Shown here piece after piece: positions 9,146 to 22,120 of a stretch of DNA of 64,000 nt. Each line of letters opens with the position of its first letter. The stretch's first letter is position 1. The notes beneath the pieces are model-generated. The model ran no database searches. It was not told the DNA's origin and was given only the letters and a program-made list of their open reading frames with translations. The stretch is from the NCBI RefSeq assembly GCF_032854445.1, contig NC_088302.1, forward strand, positions 39,810,191 through 39,874,190. The letters run 5' to 3'. The translations under genes were made by a program, and so were the position numbers. This DNA comes from Liolophura sinensis. Lineage: Eukaryota; Mollusca; Polyplacophora; Chitonida; Chitonidae.

Positions 9146-12100
9146 AATTGATCACAAACACTGAGCCAGGTATCTGTACATCAGTTGCGGAAGGTGTCGA
9201 GATCATCATGTAATGAAGTGGAGGAATGTTTTTGAAAATCTTAAACAAGTTACAGCAAAACCTCGTTAAATTGCTTTAGAGGGGAAAAAAATTTGTACCC
9301 TGAAACACACCTGTTATAGGTTATTTCTTTTCTTTGGGGCTAGATTGTGGGTTGATCCCACAGTGTTGCCCTAAAGCTAGGAAAAATTACCCCCTCCTTG
9401 CCCTTAACTGATTTGATCATGAAACACTATTAAAAATTTCATGGATCAAATTTAGAATTGACTTTCTATTCCTACCCCTAAACTTCGCACATCAGTGAAG
9501 CTTCAAGTTGAACCTAAAACAAATGAGCTATCAAGTTTTAAAAATTCATTGCCTTTAGCAGATTTAAAACTTGCAAGTACTAACTGAAGCATTCCCTAAC
9601 AGTGTTGGGGTAAAGTAACTTTTGGTTGGCAAATATTTGAATACAGAAACCAGTATTACCATGACATGCTAGCTTTAGTGGACCTTTCATATGACAAGGT
9701 TCCCATGATTTGGCAGTTTGAAACATAAATGTGGTACAGAGTTTCCACATCAGGGTTATAATCCACAGTCATTCATGAAACTGAAACAAACAGGCCAAGG
9801 TGACCTTTCCACCACATTACTTACAGCGAATGGCTTAGCATGTGGTGGTCTTGTTTGTGTTTGACGTTTCAGTGGCACTCCATCTCTTCTTTACAGTGTC
9901 CAGGTTTGTACATCACACAGGGGTCAGGTGGCAGGGTCTAATCCACTTTGAATGATATAAATTCACACATAGGGCCCGCATACCTTGCTAATATGCGACT
10001 TGTTAAATCATCGCTTCTGTTCCTTTGTCGGGGTAGGACGTGCATTGCCAATCAGTGTCAATCATTGGGTATGTCACAAGTGGTATTTTAGTTGAATGTG
10101 CGGTTTCTGCAAATGGACTTGTTTCATTTGAGGTTGATATTTTCCAGATGAGTTATCAAGCCTGGAAATAATGTTTAAATTGGGATAGAGCGCAATGACA
10201 AGTCTTCCAGCTATTCATAATATAAAAAAATTTACAGTGTTATTTACATATGATATAATAGGGCATATTTGGTGTAAGAAGACTTACCTTCAATTAGTCC
10301 ATGGGCTAGGCATGATATTGATACCACCTGCGGTGGCCAGACCTAATTGGTACTAACATGTTTGCAGGGTCAGCAGAAGTAAATTAAGACATGATAGCCT
10401 TTCTGCAATGCTTCATCCAAAGCTTTATCACAACTATGGATGTAGTGAAATATGACCTTATGAGGCATTGTGCAAATTATAGAAAGCAAGAAAAACGTCA
10501 TTACATCGTGGACTTGCAAAAAAAATATAATAAGACCAATTTAAAATGGTAGTTTTATGAAGCAAAGAAAATTTAGCGGTAAACATTTTGTAAAGCATTT
10601 CATGTACGCTATTAGCTGATTATTCAGTTGACCTGTACATTTACATGTAAGATTTGGCAAGGTTTTCAGCTGGGTTGATAACCGTTTATTAACAGTTTAT
10701 ATACTGTTGTACTGCTGATATTAACTCCCATTATTAGGGTGAGTTAAGGTAGATTAGCTCGGGTAAATAAACGTTCGTGTTATTTCCTTACTTCTGATGG
10801 ACAGGTCTGAAAGTATAATGTCGGAGCAAGCCTTTGATCAGATTTTTGACTCCATCAAGAAAGTTCCGCTAAACACTAAGATCAAAGGCTAAATTAATCC
10901 ACAATACTCTTTGCAGAGTGTAAATGTCTACTTTGCAGGTAGACAGAAAAAAACTACTCTGAAGTGTATGTAAGATTAAATACCATTTTTCAAATTTTAA
11001 AAACCTATTAAAACCTTTAGGACACTTTATATGTGAGTGGCCATTTCTGACCATATTGTGAACAGTAACGTCACACAAGGTTTGTACCACTTGATAGATG
11101 CAGTCTGCTAAACTACTACAATAAAATGCACACACATACTTGTATATAGCCACAAGTTCATTAACTGAATAGACCCTCATGCAAATTATTTCGTAATGGA
11201 TATATCATTTGTTGATGAAGACACTACTATGCAAATGGAGCACCCAGGCATCATTCATTATTTTGATGACGGAATCCTTGATCTCGCTAGGTCAGGTTCG
11301 TGGAACATTCTACAACGAGCAATGGACATTAGGCAACATGACTTGAACATGGGCAAATTTCAAAAATGTCATGAACTGCCACTACAGTAGCATTTGCAGC
11401 ATGACAAGGACTTGACCGTACTATCCAAAGGTGTGTGTGTGATTACCTGTAACTATCACTTCTACATTTTCTATGGATACGCCAACTAATTCCAAAGCGT
11501 TGTTTGATAGATCTCAAGATATTCGCTCTTTAGAGATGAAATTGTACGCATACTCTCTCCCAGCAGTAAAGCAGACAAAGATGTCTCAAGGATTATCATA
11601 CAGATGTGGTTCTTTAACAAACGAGCCTCATATCCAGTTTGCTTAGCTTGGTGCCGATCACAACAGACAGAATAGCAATCCAAAAACTTGACCAAAGTAT
11701 CTTTTGCCCTACATAGACTGACCTCGATGCTGTAGCCGTGCATTAGAATCCATAGATTGTATACAAACAGGAGTCCTCCAGAAATAGAGGTGTTAATCCA
11801 TAATCATGCATTTAAGTCGTGCAGGGGAGGAACAGAAACGGACTGTAGGAGATAATGAAAACTTACGTAACTCTTGCTGTAAACAATGTTTTAAATAAGT
11901 GCTACGCTTGACAGACTTGACAGCAAAGTCAAAACGTTCACAAACCATCATGTTTCAGAGGGAGCTGGAAGAATTACTTTATTTTGTATTACGGATGAAA
12001 CCAGACCGTTTGATCATACAACGAACCAGTGACTGCCAACACCCAGGGTTACGTGAGTAAAGTCATCGTGCATTAAGACGTCAAATTAAGGAGCAAGATG

Positions 12101-14363
12101 TTCATTAAACATCCATGGCTCCCCCTGACATAAATGAGAGTGTGAATGCCCCTCTGAAAGACTCAAAAAGTTGTACCGTTTCCTTTGGTGTTTGGGGTCA
12201 TGGAAGACCTCAGCTGTGTGCCATTTGGATATTTAGACCTGCAGTTAATTCTTAAAACAAACACGATAGAATGCCCTAAAATGTTACAAAAACTTTCTCT
12301 GTGTTTTTTTGGCTGCAAGAAAACTGCAGATGTCCTTTTCGCCACAGTATTTCACCCCTCTTCCCAACCCAGATAGGGCTGAAATGTTATCTTTCATCAA
12401 CAAATTTGCCTATATGGTTGAGAAGATTACCTTGAATTAGTTGAGGAAGTATTCCTGAAGGTGAACACTTTGTTTCTGAGTTGATTGGGGGTGAGATACC
12501 ACAGTGGACAAGAAGTATTTTTATTAAAGGGGACATAACCCATACAAAGGTACCCATCTGCGAGGACTACCGTATCATAACATGTAGTAAAGACGTGTAC
12601 CAACTTAAAAATATCGAGAAGATTTAGCCACCTGGGAGGTACCAATATGTGAAATTTTGGGCCATGGCCCATGGACTAAATACCCAGACTGCGACATGTT
12701 GATGTACATAATATATGCAGCGACACTTCTAGAACGGACTGGCTCGTCTCGATCGGCTTACGAGATGTTAGCCCATGTCAAAATTCCATTTTCCGGCGTG
12801 GGTTACGGGGCCTTGCCTTGAAGCAGTACAGATAAATGTTCATTTTCTGGCCCAATTTCATTATTTTAGTGGGTTTTGCTCTAAGTCACTACGATATATA
12901 AACTGTAAAGGGTTCATCTTTGTTTGACATGAAACGGCCTTATATCTGAACCTGAACAAACAAATAAAAGACCAGGCGATTCAAATTGAAATTTTAGAGG
13001 GTAGTTGGGAAAGTTAGACGTATACCTTTCTCTGGGGCAGTACGGTTATTTGGTTGTTTCCTTTTATCCCAACCGAAACTGAAACCTGTTGATAGAGGCC
13101 CACATTATATGTGCGGGGAAACCAAGATTGATCGGCCATACCAGAGACATTAAAACTGATACTTATTGCTGCCTCGCCTGGCGAGATTAGAGCAAGGAAA
13201 CCGGTTGACGTGCCTGTATAATGTGTCAGGGTGGGGTGTCCTGTCTAGTATCTTCGGCATGATACTTCAGTGGTGGCAGCACTTTGGCGGCATGGACTCG
13301 CACTGCCTCAAGAAGACACTGTGTATACAACATACCTAACGACTCCATACGACTGAAAATTAAAAGTACTACGTTAAACCCAAAGTATACATACTCATCG
13401 AGATCGATATTTCTGTATCTGGGGCCAATTGCACAGTTTTCGCAAGCGCATTTGCCATTTGTGTTGTCATGGAAATTTTTTATCGACGGCTTCGTAGGAC
13501 GGGCCCCCAGTGGCATCAAAGGCCTGGTAACAGAGGACCGTTACAAAAAACAAAAAAACACACACACACACTAAAACCCCCAGGGCAAAGCGGTTGATGT
13601 CAAATTGGCTTGTTGGTTTATACAGGTGAGTTTTTTTCATTTCTTCAGAATTAAGATAATGACGAAATTTGGCAGAAAGCGTACGACCGAACTGACCAAT
13701 GGATGAGTGCTAGTCAAGGTTTTCCAGATTTTCGGAATACGTCCACGAGAGTGGTCTCCCTTAGACCGCTTTAACGAGCGAGTCGTGAATCGGCATTTGG
13801 GCGATATCACTTAAGAAATAATTTAAGTAGGCCTACCAAGGATTGTGGAATGAGCCTTGCTGGCTGACTTGCTTCACATTAAGACATTCTGTCGGTGCAG
13901 AGTTCATATATCTGAATGTAAGCCTATTTGGAGCAGGGAATTGCTAGTGATGTACAGATAGAAGACCAGAAATTCCAACAGACACCTATCCTGAAGCTAT
14001 CTGGCGACATTGCTCTTATTCTGCATGTTGTCACGCGTTTTCTGTAATATGCAATCCCACAAGGAATAACTCGTCCAATAGGTGACTGTGGTATACCATG
14101 TTAAGCTATGTCGCAAATGGAGACTTAGTTTCCACGTAGCCTACATGCTGGTTCCCATTACGTGGTGGAAAACAAGACTAAAACGATCACACCCATTTGT
14201 TTCGAATAACGAGTAAATTTTTAATTTGGAATTCTTACACGAGGCCATTCTTTGAATGTCTGTATCCAGCCTGCCTTTGGTCTAGCGTTGTGTCTTAAGC
14301 CCTACTAATATTCTGGATTCTGTTGCGTGCAGTAAAGCTGGTGAGCAAAGGTATTGGTAGCAA
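9146..14363. other. 5.2-kb non-coding stretch, no gene recognised
   Basis: No frame here has a recognisable domain or convincing splice borders. A 24-codon frame at 10818 (MSEQAFDQIFDSIKK) and a 64-codon frame at 11196-11390 are unassigned. A short (CA)n run lies at 13558-13572. Confidence 0.4.
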
Positions 14364-14607
14364 GGGGGCCTCCGTGACCATAGTTATCGTAGCGCGGCGC
14401 CAGCAACCGCCAACGCGGTCGTGGTGAGTTCAGGTCTAGCTCACTCTGGCTTCCTCTCCGACCGTATGTGGGAAGGTCCTTCAGCATCTTGCGGATGGTC
14501 GTGGATTTTCTCCGGGCTCCTCCCACCATAACAGTACTGGTATATAGTATATAGTTCGTATATTGGAATATTCTTCAGAACGGCATAAATCACCAATAAA
14601 TAAATAC
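14364..14607 (+). repeat. SINE-1 copy, degenerate
   Basis: Starts GGGGGCCTCCGTG, continues CTGGCTTCCTCTCCG, GGAAGGTC, GCGGATGGTCGTGG and CCCACCATAA, and ends ATATTCTTCAGAACGGC with an AATAAATAAATA tail. The A box region is mutated and part of the body is replaced by AT-rich sequence (14540-14570). Confidence 0.85.
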
Positions 14608-14814
14608 TGGCAGCAGCGAGATAAATGATATATGGGTCTAACGAACTCTTTTTGCATTGCATTTGATGTGTATATATTCTTGCGAGTATCACATCAGTAA
14701 AGGAAAAAATATCCTGTCAAAGAAGCAGAAGTTTGTTTTAAAATGAAGTGTCTATAATAATTGTTATTACGGATTCTGCGTGTAATATATTACTATATTA
14801 CTGTATGTTTTATC

Positions 14815-14990
14815 ACCTAATTCTGTTTAAGGCATGGTGCTAAGGGCGTAATATTTGCTACAACTTTAAGCATTTGCGTGAAGAGTTGGAATAAAACCCT
14901 GACAGGTAAATTGACAAAAGGCCATATTTCGCCATTTGCCAGCTATCACACATTTGTAGCTTCTCTGGTTTTACTCTCTTTGCTGTTCGT
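14815..14990 (+). repeat. Unclassified interspersed repeat R3, copy 1
   Basis: Matches 50375-50560 over about 180 bp: CTAATTCTG, AATTTGCTAC-like words, AATTGACAA(A/G)AGGCC, then AGCTATCACAC and TGGTTTTACTCTCTTTG. Partial copies lie at about 17255-17340, 18400-18460 and 50130-50190. No terminal signature is identified. Confidence 0.6.
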
Positions 14991-16457
14991 CCTTAATTAT
15001 GTGCTCTATGCTGCGCTCGAGTTCGCGTACATGAAGTTGCGGCGGCCACAAAGATGACATCCGTCATGGCGTGCCATATAACTGTGCAATTCGGACCCTT
15101 TGGAACGCAGAAACTTGAGTTAGTCTTATACGTATTACTTTTTTAAAAAGATATTTTGCTCGCTTCATAACTACCTGTATTGACTCTTAACTGTTTCTCT
15201 GCTTGAAACAGTCCTAATATCTTCAATCTATAATTTCTTAGCTCTTCATATTGTTTTGTGTTGAACGTTGCGTTGGAAATTGGTCATACGATTATTGACT
15301 GGGAACGTCCATTGTGATTGACGGCTAGTGTACGAATGTCTGTTTCCATGCCATGAACTATATATCTTGTAGACTTGCATCATATATCTTACAAGTTCTG
15401 CCTTAACATCAGATCTTCAAAGATCCCACCATTAAATTGTGAGATGAGATCCATGGAAATGGGTTTTTCATGGGGAGCTAGTCTTGGCTGATTGTTGATA
15501 CTTCGTACAGCTACAGTGGAAACGTCTGTTAGAGGCTGTTTATGGGCGTACATAGGTGCAAAAAAGGTGCGTTATTAGAAAATATTTCTCCCTCGTATGT
15601 TGTTGATGTAAACAGTACAGAATATACTAGGGTCAAAGTAGGCCTATACAAATAATGATGAAACTAATGTAAATCGCGACAATAAAAATCTCAAGGAATC
15701 AAAACAGAGGATTCGCAGACAATCAAAATAACTCCATGATACAATAAAGAAACTATCATGACTGAAGCGGCTTGTCAGGTTTGGGTCATTTCAATCCAAT
15801 GGAAGGTAATTGGTTTAAGAGTAGTCTCCCTTCCAATGCAAGCATTCCCATAAGTTAGTTTTATTTATTTTATTTTATGTCACTGGTGCATTGCGTTTTT
15901 GAAGATTTCTGTCAGAGGTTTTCCTGTAACGATGGCTGTACACTTGTAAAGTTTGATGAGAAGTAACTTTTGTAGCCAATAAAGTATTGTATGTTGTTAT
16001 GGGATTATCCTACAGAACCTGAACGCCCAGAAGTTTATCAATACATTCTCTAATTCTTTCCAGATTTGTTGGTTTAAGATATGAAAGATTTTAGATATGT
16101 TTGTTCTGTGGCGGAGCGTCGTGATTGTCTCAGTGTACTTCAGTGCCCTCCAAACGTAACAACGTAGTATGAGCGAAAAATTCTTCAACGCATGCAAAGT
16201 TTACACCAAACGCTTCTTGTTGAAGTTTAAATATTTTGTGCTTGTCATGCCAATTTACACGGTACATGGGCTTGTAAGCAGGAGTTCCGGGGCTCAAACA
16301 CGATCTAGGCTTTACCTAAGGCCTAAAATCAAAAATCTTATATGGAACGTCGTAGTTTCGTTGAATCATGTCTGTCTCGCTTTAATAGTATGGAGGTGAT
16401 GCAGATAACGGAAGACACTACGATGTTTTACGTGACTATGTTAATCTTGTGCTGTAT
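14991..16457. other. Non-coding; short shared motif near 15255-15365
   Basis: TGTTGAACGTTGCGTTGG at 15258 followed by CGATTATTGACTGGGAACG resembles 24165-24240 and, in reverse, 43300-43475. This suggests fragments of one dispersed repeat. Otherwise no gene or feature is recognised. Confidence 0.4.
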
Positions 16458-17175
16458 AGGTACTCCTGAATATAAAAAAGGCTATGATTAAGGTGGAAAT
16501 GCCATCGGACTTAATACTCTGACATAAATCCTAGCTAAACACTTGTCTGGATTTCAGTGTGGACAAAAAGAGTCTGAAGAAAAGTACTGAAGACATTTCG
16601 AAATGAAGTTCTCCATGATGAACATCACACCTAGTAATTACCATTAACTGGTCACGATGAGCATAACATCAAGGAGTGTTGTAACAGAAATATAATTATT
16701 CTAATGGATTTCGCTTGCTTCGTTATTTGCTGAGACAATCCCGATTTCCTTTCTTTCGTCCAAGAAGGGTTTTTTTTTACTGCTAGATGTGCAACATTTT
16801 CAAACTTCCAAACATCTGGTTGTCAATCACTCTTGAATGGTGTAGTTAATTTCAATCCAAACGTTCTATGATTCATCTTTTGCCGGACGACACCGAGTGC
16901 GGACGACTGGAATCGGAAATGGCCGTTATCGAAGTTTGGCTGGCTGTCGATGGGCCAGGTTCATCTGTGTTGATTGTGAACACAGGTATATAACTGTGAT
17001 ATACAAAATCAGAATTAGCTCACGTTCAAAGGAAACATGTTTTCGTAGCGGACAGCTTTGACATATCGAAGGCAGCACACTCTAAATGACAAAGTTCCAA
17101 GGTAGTGAAAGGTAGGAAAAACACGGATCAGAACAAGCCGAATCGGCACATCGCGAGCCTCGCGTGTCTACACAC
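16458..17175 (-). repeat. Interspersed repeat R, copy 1 (inverted relative of 38339-39088)
   Basis: The reverse complement aligns end to end with 38339-39088. Shared blocks include the ends GGTACTCCTGAATA and GTGTAGACACGC/GTAGACTCTCGAC, GCCATCGGACTT, CCTTTCTTTCGTCCA, GTGCAACATTTTCAAACTTC and CCGATTCGGCTT. The two copies are well diverged, with many small indels. Confidence 0.8.
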
Positions 17176-17254
17176 ATTTGGATGAGACTAAGTGGGGGCT
17201 CTAGTTGACTAATACGGTTAAAAGATGCGATTTTACGTGATCTTGTTGCTAGAT

Positions 17255-17340
17255 TGAAGGGGCCTATTTGCCAACTATCACACTGTTCTTACTATCACTG
17301 TTCTGGTTTTACTCTCTGTGCTGTAGTGTTGTCTATATTA
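17255..17340 (+). repeat. R3 repeat, partial copy
   Basis: GGCCTATTTGCCAACTATC, then CTGTTCTGGTTTTACTCTC, matching the R3 core at 14920-14990. A further partial copy is at 18400-18460 (GTGGCCATTTGCCAAGTATC). Confidence 0.5.
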
Positions 17341-18399
17341 TAATCTTGTAATGCATCTGCACCTATGGAACCTATCGTAAAGTAACGTGTTTTAGCGTCG
17401 TTACTTTGAGAGAGCCCGAATACCCTTATTCCGCCTAAACGTATGCAAACTCAGGAGACCCAGAAATGCCGGTTTTGCTTACATGTATTTCTGAAAGCTA
17501 TGCTTGGAAGAAGATTTTTTTCTTGTCCTTATTGTGGTCAGGAATACACATCCATGTCATAGCGGAAAAAGACGTCATCACATTAAAGCCCAAAATAGTA
17601 TAAATCCGAAACTTACACGTTGCGGAAAAGGTCAGTTTTGGACAAAATGTGTTATTCAATCATAAATCTTGTGTTCTATTTCTAAATTGTTGAGTTTAAG
17701 GTTTATTCTGTAGGAATTCCCGTTTTGGCACTTGATGAAAGAAAAGAAGTGATTTCGTTGTGGGCTGGTTTTAATTCCACTTCGCTCTAACTTCTTTAAT
17801 ATTTCTGAATGTCATTACAGGCTGATATTAGTGCTGGGTCTCAATTCAAGCATAGTCTGGCGAATTGCCGCCGGGGTCGATATTACATTTAGCTGTTTTG
17901 ACGTTATGGGATCGAAAAGAAAACACCATCAAATCCTGTTATTGAACGCGAGCTGTGGGCTCACATGGCCGATCTGAACCACAGTCCCTGAGGCCACAGT
18001 CTTATTTGCGTAAGGGCTCGGTTCGACCTCAGTATCTCCCTGTAGCTGACCGCTTCCTAGAAAATGTCCACGTCAGGCCATATGAGAGTCAGAGAAACAT
18101 GCCAGCAGCCTCTCGGGCGAAATGACCTTGGCTGAAGAGAAAGCATTAAATTATCACACGACGGTATACATTATATACTATACCGGTATTTAAAATAAAA
18201 TAGGGGACATTTCATATAAATTAAATAGACGCAGTATTATGATATTCAATATCTTTAATTAGACAAACATTTATGAATAACACTTACAGACATTTGATGA
18301 AGGAAACGATTTACAAAGATATATGATAAAATATATACGATTTACAAACATATAAATATGTAAATTTACATACATAGGCGAAAATGGTAAAATATCACT
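17341..18399. other. Non-coding, nothing recognised
   Basis: A tRNA B-box-like GGTTCGACCTC near 18019 has no matching A box or folding partner that I can see. No gene is recognised. Confidence 0.35.
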
Positions 18400-18739
18400 A
18401 TGTGGCCATTTGCCAAGTATCATTCTGTCGTCGCTGCTTTGGCTGTAGTCTTTTATACTGTCTACAGATAGGTATTTGTTCGCCCACGGGTACGTAACGT
18501 GTCTGTTTTTTCCGAGATCATCGATCAGAATATTCCGCCCATCTTCTTACAGTTTTGAAAGTCTCTTTTTGTCAGTATTCTTACATGCAGTTTTTCTTGG
18601 CTTTTCTGGGTGGATTCCTGATTTAGATAATATTTAATAAACAAACATATATAGTAAAATTAAAGTCATACAGCATAAATAGCAAACCCAGAGGAGCAAC
18701 GACTGTACATGTCAGGGGCGTAGGAAGCAATTTCAAAGT

Positions 18740-18767
18740 GGGGGGTGGGGGTGGGGGCAGGGAGGGA
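18740..18767 (+). other. Potential G-quadruplex tract
   Basis: Five G runs of three to six, separated by single T or CA/A spacers (GGGGGGTGGGGGTGGGGG, then CAGGGAGGG), fit the G4 pattern. No gene is adjacent. Confidence 0.6.
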
Positions 18768-20011
18768 GCTCTGAAGGAGCCATATAGCTTTAGAGACGAT
18801 TTGCCGTATCTTACGTATGCCAATTGAGATGTCATTGACTATTTAGGCCTGCCTGAAAAAATTGAAATAGGCATTCAGCTCAATTGTTGACGCTTTTGCC
18901 TGGAGAACCAGAGGTCAACAAAGAGCATTATAACAATTTATCTAAAATTCAACATTAAATTTATGCATGCCGAAGAAAGGTTGGTGTAAATTGACTAATA
19001 CAAGCATTTAACTCGTATGGAGGAGAATCGCTGGAAGGAACATCCGTGTTTTTACTGGGCCTTGGTGGTAAATTTGCCGGCCTATTCGCGCTGGCTTGCT
19101 TTCAATTGAAATCATTGACATGTATGCATACACTTTTTGATCAGACAATTGACTCAGAAAAAAGGCGTGCGTCTGATTTAGGGAATTGTCAGTAACTCGC
19201 CAAAGTCGGTGGTTACAAGGGTTACTTATCTTTCCTTCACTGATGAATTTTGCAACCTATCCTACGTGAAATGATCTTGGAGTCACGATAAACCATGATG
19301 AAATAAATAACTCAACACCGATGAGTGCATATATTGCACAAATTCATTAATTATTCTGCTTTTTGGGCTGAATAGAACTGCAACGTCATCGCATTGAAAC
19401 ACAGTCACTGAATTAGAAAGAAAGATTGTATTTGGAGACAAATGAGTCCACTCTTTTGTCAGATTACACTGTAGATGATTTGCCCTTCCATGGGAGAATT
19501 GTATATATTAATATATGCTACTTATTTATGTGTAGTGGAAGTTAAAACAGGCAAACCTACATAAATCCATGTAATTTTGGCACATGATCAGTTCACTGCC
19601 ACTTTGTATTGGTTCCTGACTTGTTGAGGGGCTTGTATTTCTAGACGACGAAGTTCGATTTGCATATGTCGTAAAAAAGGAATGTATGAACCGTTGAACT
19701 CGACGAAGTTTGTCAGGCGGCTCCATTTCAATCGACTGACAAGTCCCATCTAAGGGCGCTAATATATAAATATGTATGCCCAAGGACGGAAAAACATGTA
19801 GACATTATATTAATAATACTGTTCACTGGGAAAATTGCAGTTTAACATGTTTATTTAACAATATATTTGCAATAGTGTGATTTTTTATTCGGCAAAGGGG
19901 CCTGTTTGTGTTACAAGTATATATAATTTCCGTAACCTGAAAAGTGTGAGGGTTCAAAAGATAATGTTGCCCCCCCACCCCACGTTTGAAAATGTGTGTG
20001 TGTGGTGGATT
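18768..20011. other. Non-coding, nothing recognised
   Basis: No exon or known repeat is recognised. A C-rich tract (CCCCCCCACCCCACG, from 19970) ends the stretch and mirrors the G-rich tract that follows. Confidence 0.35.
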
Positions 20012-20038
20012 GGGTGGGGGTGGGGGGGGGGGTGCGGG
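20012..20038 (+). other. Potential G-quadruplex tract
   Basis: GGGTGGGGGTGGGGGGGGGG followed by TGCGGG. About 30 bases upstream is a C-rich run, so the locus could also fold back on itself. Confidence 0.55.
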
Positions 20039-21691
20039 TCTAGGTCGCAATAGTCACACGTAACGGGTGATATACGGCCTTTGGCAATTTATCTTCAATA
20101 ATAATTTTTATTATTTTCTCGTTTTTTTTTGGCTGTTTTTGGTCACGTGACGTGGCGGCCATCTTAGATTTTGATCAAACCATTTAAAAATCTTCTTCTC
20201 AAGAACCAACGAACGTATTCTTTTGAAATTTAATATCCTTGTAGATAGATCCCAGTTTGATGATGTTTTCATGTATTCTGGTATATTTGGTAACGCTGAT
20301 TCGGAATGTTCTTTCGGATCTTCGGATCCATGACCTTTTTGAGATAGGGTCAAAAACTTTTTTCAGTCACGTCATTTCAATGGCATGTAACTCGAGAACT
20401 ACGAAAGCTACAGATGTGAAACTTGCACCAAATTGTAGCCCAAGACATGTAGTTTCTGGTTCATGCCAACGGATGTGAGCTACGATCTATAGTTTTTATT
20501 CTCTAGGAATATTTAAATGACACCACTTTACTTCAGAAATAGAAATATTAGCCTGTGCATTTAGCATAGACTTTGGAGGTAACCTGCCCCGTAGGTCGGC
20601 TGCCTCTCACTCAAACCGAGAAATGAACAACTCTCCCTCTTCTCCACAGGTATCTACGGACAATTTTCAATTTTTGCACGTAAAGCAAACCATGCCCGTA
20701 ATGCATCATGGGTAATTCTCAACAATCCCGACAGCATTCCGCCATTCTGTAAGACGGATCGGAAACTAGAGCATAGGACAATGCCTCTTTTTGAGTTGTT
20801 ATCAGCGATCTTGTATCCGTTTAATTAGTATAATTTTCAGCTTTCCAGATAGTCTGAGTATTTCTGCAGAGCTTTCGTGATGTTAAAGAAATATCGCGCC
20901 TTACTAGTGGCTAGCGACGTGGCAGTGACCTTTTCAAACATTGGGCGGTCATTTTGTTTGGACGCGAAAGGGTGTTCACGTGACCTCCAACTCCCGACCC
21001 GTCTTACAGAATACCTCGGTGCTATCAGCAATATAAGTTCAAAGTCATGGCGAAATAAACGAGAAATGTCTATCCATGCATGTACCTTGAGTCATGACGA
21101 ACCCAAAACATGTTACTCTTATTAGGCCAGATTTAACTGTTAAAGAAATATCGCGGTTTCTAGATTCTAGTCAGGTCTAGACCTTACATGCCCGTAAGGA
21201 AGAGACGGGCTTTGGGATGCCGCACAGAAAAGTATCTACGAAAAAGTACGCCTGAGTATCTTTTTTGAAGAAAACAACACACAACACCGCTTATTCCTTC
21301 TATTTGGACCAAAATTTCATTTCTTTATAGTCACCTAACATTTCCTGTTACCTACCTGCTCTATGTCCTCGCCCGCTCTCACAACTGAACTGACCCCAGG
21401 CAAACCAGATTGGACAATAGAGTGGGGTGATTGCACACCATGTGTCGAGCAACCTGACATGTACATATTTAACTAGGCGCAGAGATCGGCAAGGCCTAAC
21501 TCGATCGAGACACTGGTGGTTTTCAGCACTAGACGCATATGGTATCTGGTAGCGTGTTCAAACCCAGTTCATTATTTTTCATTTTTTTATGCTTTTTCTC
21601 CATGTTGCCTGTTTTTGTAAATACTGTTACAGTTTGTACATGCAGGTTGAATGTGTTGAATTTTCCAGTTGAATAATGCTACTGGTCGTTA
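20039..21691. other. Non-coding; 18-bp direct repeats 257 bp apart
   Basis: TGTTAAAGAAATATCGCG occurs at 20881-20898 and again at 21138-21155 in the same orientation. The block at 20140-20480 (GGTCACGTGACGTGGCGGCC onward) has the look of a non-coding DNA transposon, but no inverted ends were found. Confidence 0.4.
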
Positions 21692-21697
21692 TGTGTG
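21692..21697 (+). repeat. Left 6-bp target duplication TGTGTG
   Basis: TGTGTG immediately before the left terminal inverted repeat equals TGTGTG at 25583-25588 immediately after the right one. Six-base duplications are the Polinton rule. Confidence 0.75.
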
Positions 21698-22120
21698 AGT
21701 AGTATAAAAGGGGCAGTTGATTTCGGATTGGGGAGGTGGAGTTGGGGAGGTGGAGGTGTGTCGTTGAGTCCGTGCTCCGCAACCCATGACCGAGCAAGGG
21801 GCACGTCACACGAGGCGCGCCAACGGACCAATGAGCGCAGCTCCTTCAGCTCCTTCAACAGGCGCTTGACGTCAATCGCGAGAGCAGCTCCTTCAGCTCC
21901 ATTTCGCGCCAAAACTGACCAGTGGGTGAGCTCCATTTGGCCCCAAAACTGATGTCACGCATGAAAGCAGTTCCTTCAGCTCAATTTCGTGCCAAAACTG
22001 ACCAATGGGTGAGCTCCATTTCGTGCCAAAACTGACCAATGGGTGAACTCCATTCGCGCCAAAACTGAGCAATGGGTGACCGCGCGGTTTTTGCGCCTGA
22101 ATTTTGTTGACGTCCGCGTC
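21698..22120 (+). repeat. Left terminal inverted repeat of mini-Polinton
   Basis: Matches the reverse complement of 25236-25582 from AGTAGTATAAAAGG to TTGACGTCCGCGT. It is about 75 bp longer than the right copy because the CCAAAACTGACCAATGGGTG unit (about 34 bp) is repeated more often. It contains several CCAAT words. Confidence 0.85.

Noticed and set aside
10818-10892. Short frame MSEQAFDQIFDSIKK and the similar-sized frame at 46373-46438 (MSDITGDTDKYDMLQ)
   Set aside because: About 20 codons each, without usable donors, homology or conservation evidence.
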